Part shown: positions 1-5,304 of the stretch, piece by piece
Layout: each line of letters starts with the position of its first letter
Numbering within the stretch: position 1 is the stretch's first letter
Assembly (NCBI GenBank): GCA_030424705.1
Contig: JAUHWJ010000181.1
Location: 1-5,391 of the forward strand
Source: Alphaproteobacteria bacterium
GTDB lineage: Bacteria > Pseudomonadota > Alphaproteobacteria > Rhodobacterales > Rhodobacteraceae
Length of the DNA stretch: 5,391 nucleotides
Direction of reading: 5' to 3'
Position numbers and translations under genes: made by a program
The notes under the pieces: generated by a model
Told to the model about the DNA's origin: nothing
Seen by the model: the letters and a program-made list of their open reading frames with translations, nothing else
Databases searched by the model: none

Positions 1-1
1 C

Positions 2-577
2 GGGATCGACGTGCGCGACCTCCGGCAGGAGGATCTCAGGCGGCAGATCGCCATGGTCCGGCAGGAGACGGCGATGTTCAACCGCCCGGCGGCGGAGAAC
101 ATCCTCTACGGCCGCCCCGACGCGACCGAGGCGGAGATGATCGCCGCCGCGCGCGAGGCGGAGGCGCATGACTTCATCCTGAAGCTGGAGGACAATGCGG
201 GCCGCCGCGGCTACGCCGCCCATCTCGGCGAGCGGGGGGTGAAGCTTTCCGGCGGGCAGCGGCAGCGCGTGGCGCTCGCCCGCGCGATCCTGAAGGACGC
301 GCCGGTGCTGGCGCTGGACGAGGCGACCTCCGCGCTCGATTCGGAGGTGGAGGCGGCGATCCAGGAAAGCCTCGACCGGCTGATGGAGGGCCGCACCGTG
401 ATCGCCATCGCCCACCGCCTCTCCACCATCGCGCGGATGGACCGGATCGTGGTGCTGGAGGGCGGGCGCGTCGCCGAGGAGGGGACGCACGGCCAGCTCC
501 TCGCCCGCGGCGGGCTCTATGCCGGCTTCTGGGACCGGCAATCGGGCGGGTTCATCGGGCTCGAAGCGGCGGAGTGA
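2..577 (+). CDS. ABC exporter ATP-binding domain, 3' end only (partial)
   Basis: C-terminal part of the nucleotide-binding domain of an ABC transporter, which hydrolyses ATP on the cytoplasmic face to drive export. The reading frame is open to the left edge (codons from base 2), so the GTG at 11 is probably internal. Visible in order: a Q-loop in the form VRQET, the [10 protein letters not shown] segment typical of exporter NBDs, the ABC signature LSGGQRQR, Walker B plus D-loop ([14 protein letters not shown]), and the H-loop AHRLS. The sequence then ends in a usual short tail of about 30 residues. Walker A and any fused membrane domain lie outside the window. The spacing and the GIDVRDL lead-in match exporters with an N-terminal six-helix domain fused to the NBD (MsbA/Atm1-like, type IV fold). 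This is family inference, since no membrane helix is visible. The substrate cannot be told. The stop overlaps the U-tract of the opposing terminator. Confidence 0.93.
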   Translation, partial: GIDVRDLRQEDLRRQIAMVRQETAMFNRPAAENILYGRPDATEAEMIAAAREAEAHDFILKLEDNAGRRGYAAHLGERGVKLSGGQRQRVALARAILKDAPVLALDEATSALDSEVEAAIQESLDRLMEGRTVIAIAHRLSTIARMDRIVVLEGGRVAEEGTHGQLLARGGLYAGFWDRQSGGFIGLEAAE

Positions 578-606
578 AAAAAAGCCCCGCCTTTTCGCGG
601 CGGGGC
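577..606 (-). terminator. Intrinsic terminator of the small minus-strand gene
   Basis: Perfect 8-bp GC stem (GCCCCGCC at 584-591 with GGCGGGGC at 599-606) and a 7-base loop. Read on the minus strand it is followed by seven T residues (583-577). On the plus strand the stem is followed by CAGTGCG with no T-run, so it serves the minus strand. It lies about 75 bases past the stop of the gene at 681-911, and its T-run ends at the stop codon of the convergent ABC gene. Confidence 0.85.
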
Positions 607-625
607 CAGTGCGTCGCCGGACAGG

Positions 626-656
626 GACAGGCTTCGGGCGACAGGGAACTTCGGGC
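626..656. repeat. Imperfect short tandem repeat
   Basis: Two adjacent units, 14 and 17 bases long, both start with GACAGG and end with CTTCGGGC or ACTTCGGGC (626-639 and 640-656). They differ by a GAA-type insertion. A further ACAGG lies just upstream at 621-625. The repeat sits in the 3' untranslated region of the minus-strand gene. It may be slippage debris; no function is evident. Confidence 0.4.
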
Positions 657-673
657 CGCCCCGGGAGGGGCGG
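656..673. other. GC hairpin just past the minus-strand stop
   Basis: A perfect 7-bp stem, CCGCCCC (656-662) with GGGGCGG (667-673), and a 4-base loop. It begins 7 bases past the stop codon of the minus-strand gene. Neither strand has a T-run after it, so it is not an intrinsic terminator by itself. It could protect the 3' end of the transcript; that is inference. Confidence 0.4.
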
Positions 674-680
674 GAATCGG

Positions 681-911
681 TCAGTCCGCGAAATGCGGCG
701 TCGCGGCCTCGGCGGCGGCGCGTCGCATCCGGGCGGCGAGGCTTTCGAGCTCTGCGGCGCAGGCGCCGAGGAACGGCGTCGTCTCCGGCAGCGCGGCGGC
801 GTTGCGCCGGGCGCGGGCGAGGGCCGCCTCGGTCTCCAGGCAGCTTCGCCCCGCCTCGTCGATGCGGCGTCGCAATTCGGCCAGCCGGGCGCGGGTGGCG
901 TTGTCGAGCAT
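681..911 (-). CDS. Small hypothetical helical protein, 76 aa
   Basis: I do not recognise this family. The frame stays open to 956, but the start chosen is the ATG at 911-909, because AGAGGAGGAG lies immediately upstream with ideal spacing. The longer form (91 aa) would place this strong ribosome binding site inside the coding region. The 76-residue product, starting MLDNATRARLAELRRRIDEA, is rich in Ala, Arg, Glu and Leu. It looks like two amphipathic helices (about residues 3-38 and 50-71) joined by a short Pro/Thr turn (LPETTPF), as in a small helical hairpin or short coiled coil. It has two cysteines (24 and 51), no signal peptide and no membrane segment, so it is probably cytosolic. Overlapping plus-strand frames exist, but only this strand combines a strong SD, a possible promoter and a matching terminator. 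It is transcribed divergently from the NTF2-like gene and convergently with the ABC gene. Confidence 0.75.
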   Translation of the reverse strand: MLDNATRARLAELRRRIDEAGRSCLETEAALARARRNAAALPETTPFLGACAAELESLAARMRRAAAEAATPHFAD

Positions 912-914
912 GAG

Positions 915-923
915 CTCCTCCTC
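915..923 (-). promoter_or_regulatory. Strong Shine-Dalgarno of the small minus-strand gene
   Basis: Read on the minus strand, GAGGAGGAG is followed 3 bases later by the ATG at 911. The AGGAGG core leaves about 5-6 bases of spacing. This site decides the start codon in favour of the 76-residue form. Confidence 0.7.
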
Positions 924-926
924 TAC

Positions 927-956
927 AAGATAGGGTATCGGGCAGGTGTGTGACAA
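927..956 (-). promoter_or_regulatory. Possible sigma70-type promoter for the minus-strand gene
   Basis: On the minus strand, TTGTCA (956-951) and TATCTT (932-927) are separated by 18 bases, a fair match to housekeeping -35 and -10 boxes. The predicted transcript start near 919-921 would leave a leader of only about 10 bases and would cut into the Shine-Dalgarno stretch, so the assignment is tentative. Confidence 0.3.
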
Positions 957-1018
957 CGATATGTTCGGTTTGTGAAGAATCGGTTTCGATTCGCAAAGGC
1001 GGGCGGGAGGGCCGGGTC

Positions 1019-1435
1019 ATGAGCGTTCACCCCACGATCGAGCAGATGCAGGCCGTCGTCGCCTCGGGCGACCATGAGGCGATCGCGGCGCTGCTCGCGC
1101 CCGATGTCCGGTTCATGCCGCCGACCTACTGGGCGGTCTGGGAGGGGCGGGAGGCCGTGGCGGCCGTGCTCGGCCATGTCGGGCACGTGTTCGAGGATTT
1201 CCGCTACCGGCGGGTGATGGGCGCGGGGGCGGACTGGGCGCTCGAATTCCAGTGCCGGGTCGGCGAACTGGACGCCGTGGGCGTCGATCTCGTCACGCTC
1301 GGGGCGGACGGGCTGATCGAGACCTTCGAGGTCGCCATGCGGCCGTTGAAATCCGTCGCCGCCCTGCGGGAAGCGATGAACGCCCGCGTCTCGACCGACC
1401 CGCGCTTCCTGAATTTCCGTCCGAAATCCGCCTGA
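1019..1435 (+). CDS. NTF2/SnoaL-like fold protein, 138 aa
   Basis: A small protein of the nuclear transport factor 2 (SnoaL-like) superfamily, a cone-shaped alpha+beta fold used by many unrelated small enzymes and ligand binders. The actual ligand or reaction cannot be inferred here. The ATG at 1019 is chosen over one at 950 because GGGAGG sits 8 bases upstream and the product then starts MSVHPTIEQMQAVVASGD, a typical N-terminal helix of the fold. Supporting segments are the Asp-containing loop LLAPDVRFMPPTYW (26-39), the ligand-pocket helix EGREAVAAVLGHV (about 42-54), and the alternating beta strands WALEFQCRV (73-81), DAVGVDLVTLGADGLIETFEVAMRP (85-109). A C-terminal extension follows (SVAALREAMNARVSTDPRF, 112-130). 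No signal peptide or membrane segment is seen. Divergent from the minus-strand gene; the pet operon starts 175 bases downstream on the same strand. Confidence 0.8.
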   Translation: MSVHPTIEQMQAVVASGDHEAIAALLAPDVRFMPPTYWAVWEGREAVAAVLGHVGHVFEDFRYRRVMGAGADWALEFQCRVGELDAVGVDLVTLGADGLIETFEVAMRPLKSVAALREAMNARVSTDPRFLNFRPKSA

Positions 1436-1449
1436 AGGGTGCGACGAGA

Positions 1450-1467
1450 GGGCGCCTCGAAGCGCCC
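1450..1467 (+). other. GC hairpin after the NTF2-like gene, weak terminator candidate
   Basis: GGGCGC (1450-1455) pairs with GCGCCC (1462-1467) across a 6-base loop, 14 bases past the stop codon. AGAG and CTCT flank it and could extend the stem with a small bulge. No T-run follows, so it is at best a weak or factor-assisted terminator. Confidence 0.35.
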
Positions 1468-1487
1468 GCTCTGCGCTGGACGCGGCG

Positions 1488-1517
1488 TTCACCGCGCGCT
1501 AATTGCCATTGCGATAA
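1488..1517 (+). promoter_or_regulatory. Tentative promoter of the petABC operon
   Basis: TTCACC (1488-1493) and CGATAA (1512-1517) with an 18-base spacer lie in the only locally AT-richer stretch between the NTF2-like gene and petA. A loose dyad (TTGC at 1503-1506, GCAA at 1518-1521) overlaps the -10 region and could be an operator. Both are weak matches. The placement is supported mainly by the need for a pet promoter in this gap. Confidence 0.25.
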
Positions 1518-1523
1518 GCAAAG

Positions 1524-1550
1524 GGCGCGCCAGGCGGCGCGCGGCGCGCC
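1524..1550. repeat. Paired GGCGCGCC octamers able to form a hairpin
   Basis: Two copies of the self-complementary octamer GGCGCGCC (1524-1531 and 1543-1550) are separated by 11 bases, so they can pair as an 8-bp stem in RNA or be read as direct repeats. They sit between the candidate pet promoter and petA, so they would fall in the petA leader. A third copy occurs at the end of the VOC gene (5011-5018), probably by chance in GC-rich DNA. Confidence 0.4.
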
Positions 1551-1596
1551 GTGTTCCGCCTCCCACGCCCAGAAACGCCGGATGAAACGGCCTGGA

Positions 1597-1602
1597 AAAG
1601 GA
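1597..1602 (+). promoter_or_regulatory. Ribosome binding site that favours the TTG start of petA
   Basis: AAAGGA lies 8 bases upstream of the TTG at 1611, which is good spacing. The same bases abut or overlap the ATG at 1602 and cannot serve it well. Only a weak GGAA at 1594-1597 is available to that ATG. Confidence 0.55.
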
Positions 1603-1610
1603 TGGTAGCC

Positions 1611-2162
1611 TTGTCAGAAGCCACCGGAACACGCCGCGACTTTCTTTATGTCGCGACCGCCGCCGCCGGCGCGGTCGGCGTCGGAGCCGCGGTCTGGCCC
1701 CTCGTGGACCAGATGAACCCGAGCGCGGATGTCCGCGCGCTCGCCTCGATCGAGGTCGACGTCTCGGGCGTCGAGCCCGGCACGCAGATCACCGTGAAAT
1801 GGCTCGGCAAGCCGGTCTTCATCCGTCGTCGGACGGAGGAGGAGATCGAAGCCGCGCGGGCGACGGCGGTCTCCGAGCTTCCCGACCAGGCCTCGGAGAA
1901 CGCCAACGCGCCGGCCGGATCGGACGCGTCGGACGAGAACCGGACGCTGGACGAGGCGGGGGAGTGGCTCGTGATGATGGGCGTCTGCACCCATCTCGGC
2001 TGCGTGCCCCTTGGCGATGCGGGCGATTTCGGCGGCTGGTTCTGCCCCTGCCACGGCTCCCACTACGACACCGCCGGCCGCATCCGGAAGGGCCCGGCCC
2101 CGCGCAACCTCCCCGTTCCCGTCGCGTCCTTCGTGGATGACGGCGTGATCCGGCTCGGCTGA
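1611..2162 (+). CDS. petA: Ubiquinol-cytochrome c reductase Rieske iron-sulfur subunit
   Basis: The Rieske protein of the cytochrome bc1 complex takes one electron from ubiquinol at the Qo site and carries it to cytochrome c1 by moving its periplasmic head domain. With the TTG start the product has 183 residues, the usual alphaproteobacterial size. It begins [11 protein letters not shown], like Rhodobacter homologues (MSxAEDxxGTRRDF). An ATG at 1602 would add MVA. Residues 7-11 (TRRDF) are the twin-arginine signal, retained as a membrane anchor (about 11-33). The hinge [13 protein letters not shown] follows (35-47). Cluster motifs: CTHLGC (126-131) and CPCHGS (145-150), giving 2Fe-2S ligands Cys126, His128, Cys145 and His148, with Cys131-Cys147 as the disulfide. 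Ser150 and Tyr152, which raise the cluster potential in the family, are present. The alphaproteobacterial insertion ending [10 protein letters not shown] precedes the cluster fold. First gene of petABC; petB follows after 11 bases. Also known as fbcF. Confidence 0.97.
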   Translation: MSEATGTRRDFLYVATAAAGAVGVGAAVWPLVDQMNPSADVRALASIEVDVSGVEPGTQITVKWLGKPVFIRRRTEEEIEAARATAVSELPDQASENANAPAGSDASDENRTLDEAGEWLVMMGVCTHLGCVPLGDAGDFGGWFCPCHGSHYDTAGRIRKGPAPRNLPVPVASFVDDGVIRLG

Positions 2163-2173
2163 GGAGACAGACG

Positions 2174-3490
2174 ATGAGCGGCATTCCTCATGAGCATTAC
2201 GAGCCGAAGAGCGGGTTCGAGAAGTGGCTGGAAAGCCGCCTCCCCATCCTCGGCCTCCTGCATTCGACGCTGACGATCCCCACTCCGAAGAACCTCAACT
2301 GGATGTGGATCTGGGGCATCGTCCTCACCTTCTTCCTGGCGGTGCAGATCATCACCGGCATTACGCTGGTGATGCACTACACCCCTGACACGACGCTCGC
2401 CTTCGCGTCTGTCGAGCACATCATGCGCGACGTGAACGGCGGCTGGCTCCTCCGCTATCTCCATTCCAACGGGGCCTCGATGTTCTTCATCGCGGTCTAT
2501 TTCCACATCTTCCGCGGCCTCTACTACGGAAGCTACAAGGCCCCGCGCGAAATCACCTGGATCATCGGCATCCTGATCTACCTCGCGATGATGGCGACGG
2601 CGTTCATGGGCTACGTCCTGCCCTGGGGCCAGATGTCCTTCTGGGGCGCGACCGTGATCACCGGTCTCTTCGGCGCGCTGCCGCTGGTCGGCGAGCCGAT
2701 CCAGACCTGGCTGCTCGGCGGCCCGGCGGTGGACAACGCCACGCTGACGCGCTTCTTCTCGCTGCACTACCTCCTGCCCTTCGTGATCGCCGGGCTGGTG
2801 ATCGTCCACATCTGGGCGTTCCACTCGACCGGCAACAACAACCCGACGGGCGTAGAGGTGCGGCGCGACTCCATCGACATCGTGAAGAAGGACACGGTGC
2901 CGTTCTGGCCCTACTACGTGATCAAGGACCTGCTCGCGCTCGTCCTCTTCCTGATCTTCTTCGCCGTGATGGTCTTCTTCATGCCGAACTTCCTCGGCCA
3001 TCCGGATAACTACATCGAGGCGAACCCGCTGGTGACGCCGGCGCATATCGTACCCGAATGGTACTTCCTGCCGTTCTACGCGATCCTCCGCGCGATCACC
3101 TTCGACATCCTCTTCATCGACGCGAAGCTCGGCGGCGTGCTGCTGATGTTCGGCTCGATCGCGGTCATGGCGCTCGCGCCCTGGCTCGACACCAGCCGCG
3201 TCCGCTCGGGCCGCTACCGGCCGATGTTCCGCTGGGCCTTCCTCGTCTTCGTCATCAACTTTTTCGTGCTGATGTGGGCGGGCGGCATGCCGGCGGAGGG
3301 GATCGTTCCGGTCGTCTCCCTGCTCGGCACGATCTACTGGTTCGCCTATTTCCTCGTGATCCTGCCGGTGCTCGGCATCACGGAGAAGCCGCTGCCTCAG
3401 CCGGCGACGATCGAGGCGGATTTCGACTCGCATTATCCGCCGAATGCCGGCGGCGCCCCTGCGGGCGCGCAGCCCACGCCGGCGGAATGA
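2174..3490 (+). CDS. petB: Ubiquinol-cytochrome c reductase cytochrome b subunit
   Basis: The membrane core of the bc1 complex, holding haems bL and bH and both quinone sites. The product is 438 residues, close to the R. capsulatus protein. The ATG at 2174 has GGAGA in the bases just after the petA stop. The haem ligands fall at the R. capsulatus positions: His97 and His198 (bL), His111 and His212 (bH). Qo-site features are Gly158 in [10 protein letters not shown], the PEWY motif at 294-297 with catalytic Glu295, and Tyr302. His217 is present at the Qi site. Eight hydrophobic helices can be followed, the first near 44-68 and the last near 381-401. The loop after PEWY (ITFDILFI before DAK) is about ten residues shorter than I recall in R. 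capsulatus and R. sphaeroides. The tail after residue 420 is longer and Pro/Ala/Gly-rich. petC follows after 14 bases. Also called fbcB. Confidence 0.98.
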   Translation: MSGIPHEHYEPKSGFEKWLESRLPILGLLHSTLTIPTPKNLNWMWIWGIVLTFFLAVQIITGITLVMHYTPDTTLAFASVEHIMRDVNGGWLLRYLHSNGASMFFIAVYFHIFRGLYYGSYKAPREITWIIGILIYLAMMATAFMGYVLPWGQMSFWGATVITGLFGALPLVGEPIQTWLLGGPAVDNATLTRFFSLHYLLPFVIAGLVIVHIWAFHSTGNNNPTGVEVRRDSIDIVKKDTVPFWPYYVIKDLLALVLFLIFFAVMVFFMPNFLGHPDNYIEANPLVTPAHIVPEWYFLPFYAILRAITFDILFIDAKLGGVLLMFGSIAVMALAPWLDTSRVRSGRYRPMFRWAFLVFVINFFVLMWAGGMPAEGIVPVVSLLGTIYWFAYFLVILPVLGITEKPLPQPATIEADFDSHYPPNAGGAPAGAQPTPAE

Positions 3491-3504
3491 GAGAGGACAG
3501 GATC

Positions 3505-4299
3505 ATGAACACCAAGTTTCTTCTCTCCGCCGCCCTCGTCGCCCCGCTCGCGCTCGCCGCGCCCGCCTTCGCGGCGGGCGGGGCCGGGCATGTGGAGGAC
3601 GTGGACTTCAGCTTCGAAGGACCGTTCGGCTCCTTCGACCAGGCGCAGCTGCAGCGCGGCTTCCAGGTCTGGTACGAGGTCTGCTCCGCCTGCCACGGGA
3701 TGAAATTCGTCTCGATCCGCAGCCTCGGGGACGAGATGGGGCCCGCTTTCCCGGAAGCGCAGCTCAAGGCCATCGCCGAGAATTTCGAGGTGATCGACGA
3801 GGAGGGCGAGTACGGCGACTTCCGCACCGCGAAGGTCTCCGACAACTTCCCGGAGAACAACGGCGCCGGCGCGCCCGATCTCAGCCTCATGGCGAAGGCG
3901 CGGGCTGGCTTCCACGGCCCTGCCGGGCTCGGGATCAACCAGTTGATGAAGGGTATCGGCGGGCCGGAGTACATCTTCTCACTCCTCACCGGCTATACCG
4001 GCGAGGAGAAGGAGGAGGCCGGCACGATCCTCTACGAGAACACCGCCTTCTCCAGCGGCTACATCTCCATGGCCCCGCCGCTCTATGAGGAGATCATCGA
4101 GTATCAGGACGGAACCGAGGCGACCATCGAGCAAATGTCGGAGGACGTCGCCGCCTTCCTGATGTGGACGGCGGAGCCGAAGATGACCGAGCGCAAGCAG
4201 GCTGGCTTCCGCAATATCGGCTTCCTCGTGCTCCTGTTCGTCCTGCTCTACCTGACGAACAAGAAGCTCTGGGCGCCGATCAAGCGCAAGGAATTTTGA
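3505..4299 (+). CDS. petC: Ubiquinol-cytochrome c reductase cytochrome c1 subunit
   Basis: Cytochrome c1 takes electrons from the Rieske head and passes them to cytochrome c in the periplasm. The product is 264 residues. The ATG at 3505 has GAGAGGA 7 bases upstream and starts a clear Sec signal peptide ([23 protein letters not shown], predicted cleavage after about residue 23). An in-frame ATG at 3487 overlaps the petB stop and would only add a charged hexapeptide. The haem c motif is CSACH (Cys60, Cys63, His64), and the sixth ligand is probably Met189 in [28 protein letters not shown] (122-141) and [15 protein letters not shown] are conserved family segments. One C-terminal membrane anchor (about 236-250) is followed by [13 protein letters not shown], as expected for the inward-facing tail. 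Cys60 and Cys63 are the only cysteines, so the extra disulfide of the R. capsulatus and R. sphaeroides proteins is absent. Last gene of the operon, followed by a strong terminator. Also called fbcC. Confidence 0.98.
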   Translation: MNTKFLLSAALVAPLALAAPAFAAGGAGHVEDVDFSFEGPFGSFDQAQLQRGFQVWYEVCSACHGMKFVSIRSLGDEMGPAFPEAQLKAIAENFEVIDEEGEYGDFRTAKVSDNFPENNGAGAPDLSLMAKARAGFHGPAGLGINQLMKGIGGPEYIFSLLTGYTGEEKEEAGTILYENTAFSSGYISMAPPLYEEIIEYQDGTEATIEQMSEDVAAFLMWTAEPKMTERKQAGFRNIGFLVLLFVLLYLTNKKLWAPIKRKEF

Positions 4300-4328
4300 C
4301 GCACCAGCCCCCGGGCTGACGCTGATGG

Positions 4329-4364
4329 AGCCCCGCCGGAGCGATCCGGCGGGGCTCTTCATTT
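4329..4364 (+). terminator. Intrinsic terminator of the petABC operon
   Basis: A perfect 12-bp stem, AGCCCCGCCGGA (4329-4340) with TCCGGCGGGGCT (4345-4356), closes on the stable GNRA-type loop GCGA. A T-rich stretch (CTTCATTT, 4357-4364) follows. It lies 30 bases past the petC stop. The smaller dyad CAGCCC/GGGCTG (4305-4318) precedes it. It separates the pet transcript from the VOC gene. Confidence 0.9.
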
Positions 4365-4414
4365 GCGCTCCCCGCCCCCGCGGCGCATGATCGGGCGAGG
4401 CGAGGGAGGAAGCG

Positions 4415-5011
4415 ATGCGGAAGATCCAGGTTCACGGCGTCCATCACATCACGCTGACCGGGGCGGACAGGCAGACCTCCATCGACTTCTGGGAAGGCGT
4501 GCTCGGCATGCCCTTCCTCTTCGAGCAGCCCAATCTCGACGACCCGGAAGAGGGGCATCTCTATTTCGATCCGGGCGACGGGCGGCTCATCACGATCTTC
4601 ACCAACGAGTCGCGAAAGCCCGCGGGGCGGAAGGTCCCTGAAACGCCCGGCGCCGTGCATCACATCGCCTTCGCCGTCAGCCGCTCCGTCTTCGAGCAGG
4701 CCGAGGCGCGGCTCGAGGCGCGGGGCGTGGGCCATTCCGGGCGGAAGGACCGCGGCTTCATGGATTCGCTCTACTTCCGGGATCCGCTCGGCCTCCTGAT
4801 CGAACTCGCCTGCTACCGCTTCGAGCCGCCGGCGGGCGCGACCCATGCCGAGGTTCTGATGGAGGCGCACCGTCTCCGCCTCGCGCGGGGGGACCGCTCG
4901 ATCGCGGACGCGCATCTCGCCGATGCGATCGAACTCATCGTCGCCCGCCGCAACGACTCCCTCTCCGCGGACCGGGAGGCCCGGAATCCATGGAAGAATT
5001 CAATGGACTAG
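4415..5011 (+). CDS. VOC (glyoxalase/dioxygenase-fold) protein with C-terminal extension, 198 aa
   Basis: A member of the vicinal oxygen chelate superfamily, whose metal-dependent enzymes include glyoxalase I, extradiol dioxygenases and fosfomycin-resistance proteins. The substrate is not identifiable here. The ATG at 4415 follows GGAGGA with 4 bases between. Two beta-alpha-beta-beta-beta modules are visible. Module 1 starts VHHITLTGADRQTSIDFWEGVLGMPF (9-34). Module 2 starts AVHHIAFAV (80-88) and ends DSLYFRDPLGLLIELACY (117-134). Candidate metal ligands are His10/His11, His82/His83 and Glu130; the YFRDPxGxxIE ending resembles ring-cleaving dioxygenase-type VOC proteins. Beyond the fold, about 60 residues (138-198) form a predicted mainly helical tail (THAEVLMEAHRLRLARGD and HLADAIELIVARR). 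No signal peptide or membrane helix is seen. It has its own start signals downstream of the pet terminator, so it is probably transcribed separately; a weak TTGCGC/CATGAT pair (4363-4391, 17-base spacer) could be its promoter. Confidence 0.88.
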   Translation: MRKIQVHGVHHITLTGADRQTSIDFWEGVLGMPFLFEQPNLDDPEEGHLYFDPGDGRLITIFTNESRKPAGRKVPETPGAVHHIAFAVSRSVFEQAEARLEARGVGHSGRKDRGFMDSLYFRDPLGLLIELACYRFEPPAGATHAEVLMEAHRLRLARGDRSIADAHLADAIELIVARRNDSLSADREARNPWKNSMD

Positions 5012-5059
5012 GCGCGCCAGCGCACTTTACTCTAAGTTCCGGCATCTTTTTTATTTACG

Positions 5060-5077
5060 GTTCCTGAATTCAGGAAC
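5060..5077. promoter_or_regulatory. Perfect 18-bp palindrome, candidate operator
   Basis: GTTCCTGAATTCAGGAAC is its own reverse complement over all 18 bases. A further AGTTCC at 5035-5040 is the inverse of GGAACT at 5073-5078, so the GTTCC half-site occurs three times in about 42 bases. No T-run follows directly, which argues against a terminator. A homodimeric repressor or activator site fits best; the factor is unknown. Confidence 0.5.
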
Positions 5078-5153
5078 TCTTAAATTTTCAGGGTTCGTCA
5101 ATTTACATGAATTAATTTCTGGCGCAGAAGGATGTCATCCCTAAGTATAGTCG

Positions 5154-5179
5154 CGTGAGCCGGTGTTTCGACGCTCACG
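5154..5179. repeat. Spaced inverted repeat CGTGAGC / GCTCACG
   Basis: A 7-bp perfect inverted repeat (5154-5160 and 5173-5179) with a 12-base spacer, just after the TATAGT hexamer. A second small dyad, TCAC-GAAT-GTGA (5175-5186), overlaps its right arm. It could be an operator or a hairpin at the start of a leader RNA. Confidence 0.35.
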
Positions 5180-5304
5180 AATGTGAACCCTCCCCGCCGC
5201 CGCTGGCGAAGCGCCGGGGCCGAAGCAGAGGAGCGCGCCGTGTAGCGGGCCGGGCATGTGCGCCTGACCCTTGTGTTCAGTAGTGTAAATCTGGGGTGTG
5301 TTGA

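Larger units (their letters stand above)
5012..5304 (+). other. Non-coding stretch with AT-rich island before the truncated gene
   Basis: No credible gene lies here. Bases 5021-5120 hold about 34 G or C in 100, against well over 60 per cent in the rest of the window. The island contains a T6 run (5047-5052), a perfect 18-bp palindrome (5060-5077), and TTAAATTTT and AATTAATTT tracts (5080-5118). At 5146-5151 the hexamer TATAGT could be a -10 box, but no good -35 lies 16-18 bases upstream. GGATG T CATCC (5130-5140) is another small dyad. From about 5185 to 5265 the DNA returns to GC-rich and shows no further clear signal. The layout suggests a long regulatory leader for the gene at 5305. Confidence 0.6.

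Noticed and set aside
519..953. Two plus-strand open frames across the small minus-strand gene
   Set aside because: Their translations are Arg/Gly/Ala-rich shadows without ribosome binding sites, while the minus strand has a strong SD and a matching terminator.
2063..3433. A 456-codon open frame on the minus strand opposite petB
   Set aside because: It lies entirely antisense to an unmistakable cytochrome b gene. Its translation is low-complexity (rich in Arg, Asp, Glu, His, Val), as expected from the complement of GC-biased codons.
3058..3504. Upstream extension of the petC frame back into petB
   Set aside because: The frame is open only because stops are rare in GC-rich DNA. The signal peptide starting at 3505, with its own ribosome binding site, sets the true start.
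5011..5018. Third GGCGCGCC octamer as part of a dispersed repeat family
   Set aside because: An eight-base GC palindrome recurring three times in 5.4 kb of GC-rich DNA is not evidence of a repeat family, and the flanks do not match beyond two bases.
5041..5056. T6 run as a possible terminator of the VOC gene
   Set aside because: No GC-rich stem directly precedes the T-run; the nearest dyads are 4-bp pairs too far upstream.
5060..5077. Palindrome as a lux box or LexA box
   Set aside because: The half-site spacing is wrong for both (CTG-N4-CAG instead of CTG-N10-CAG, and no GTTC-N7-GTTC direct repeat).
4923..5144. A 73-codon plus-strand frame running from the VOC gene into the AT-rich island
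   Set aside because: Most of it overlaps the VOC coding sequence out of frame. The remainder is AT-rich non-coding DNA, and no ribosome binding site precedes it.
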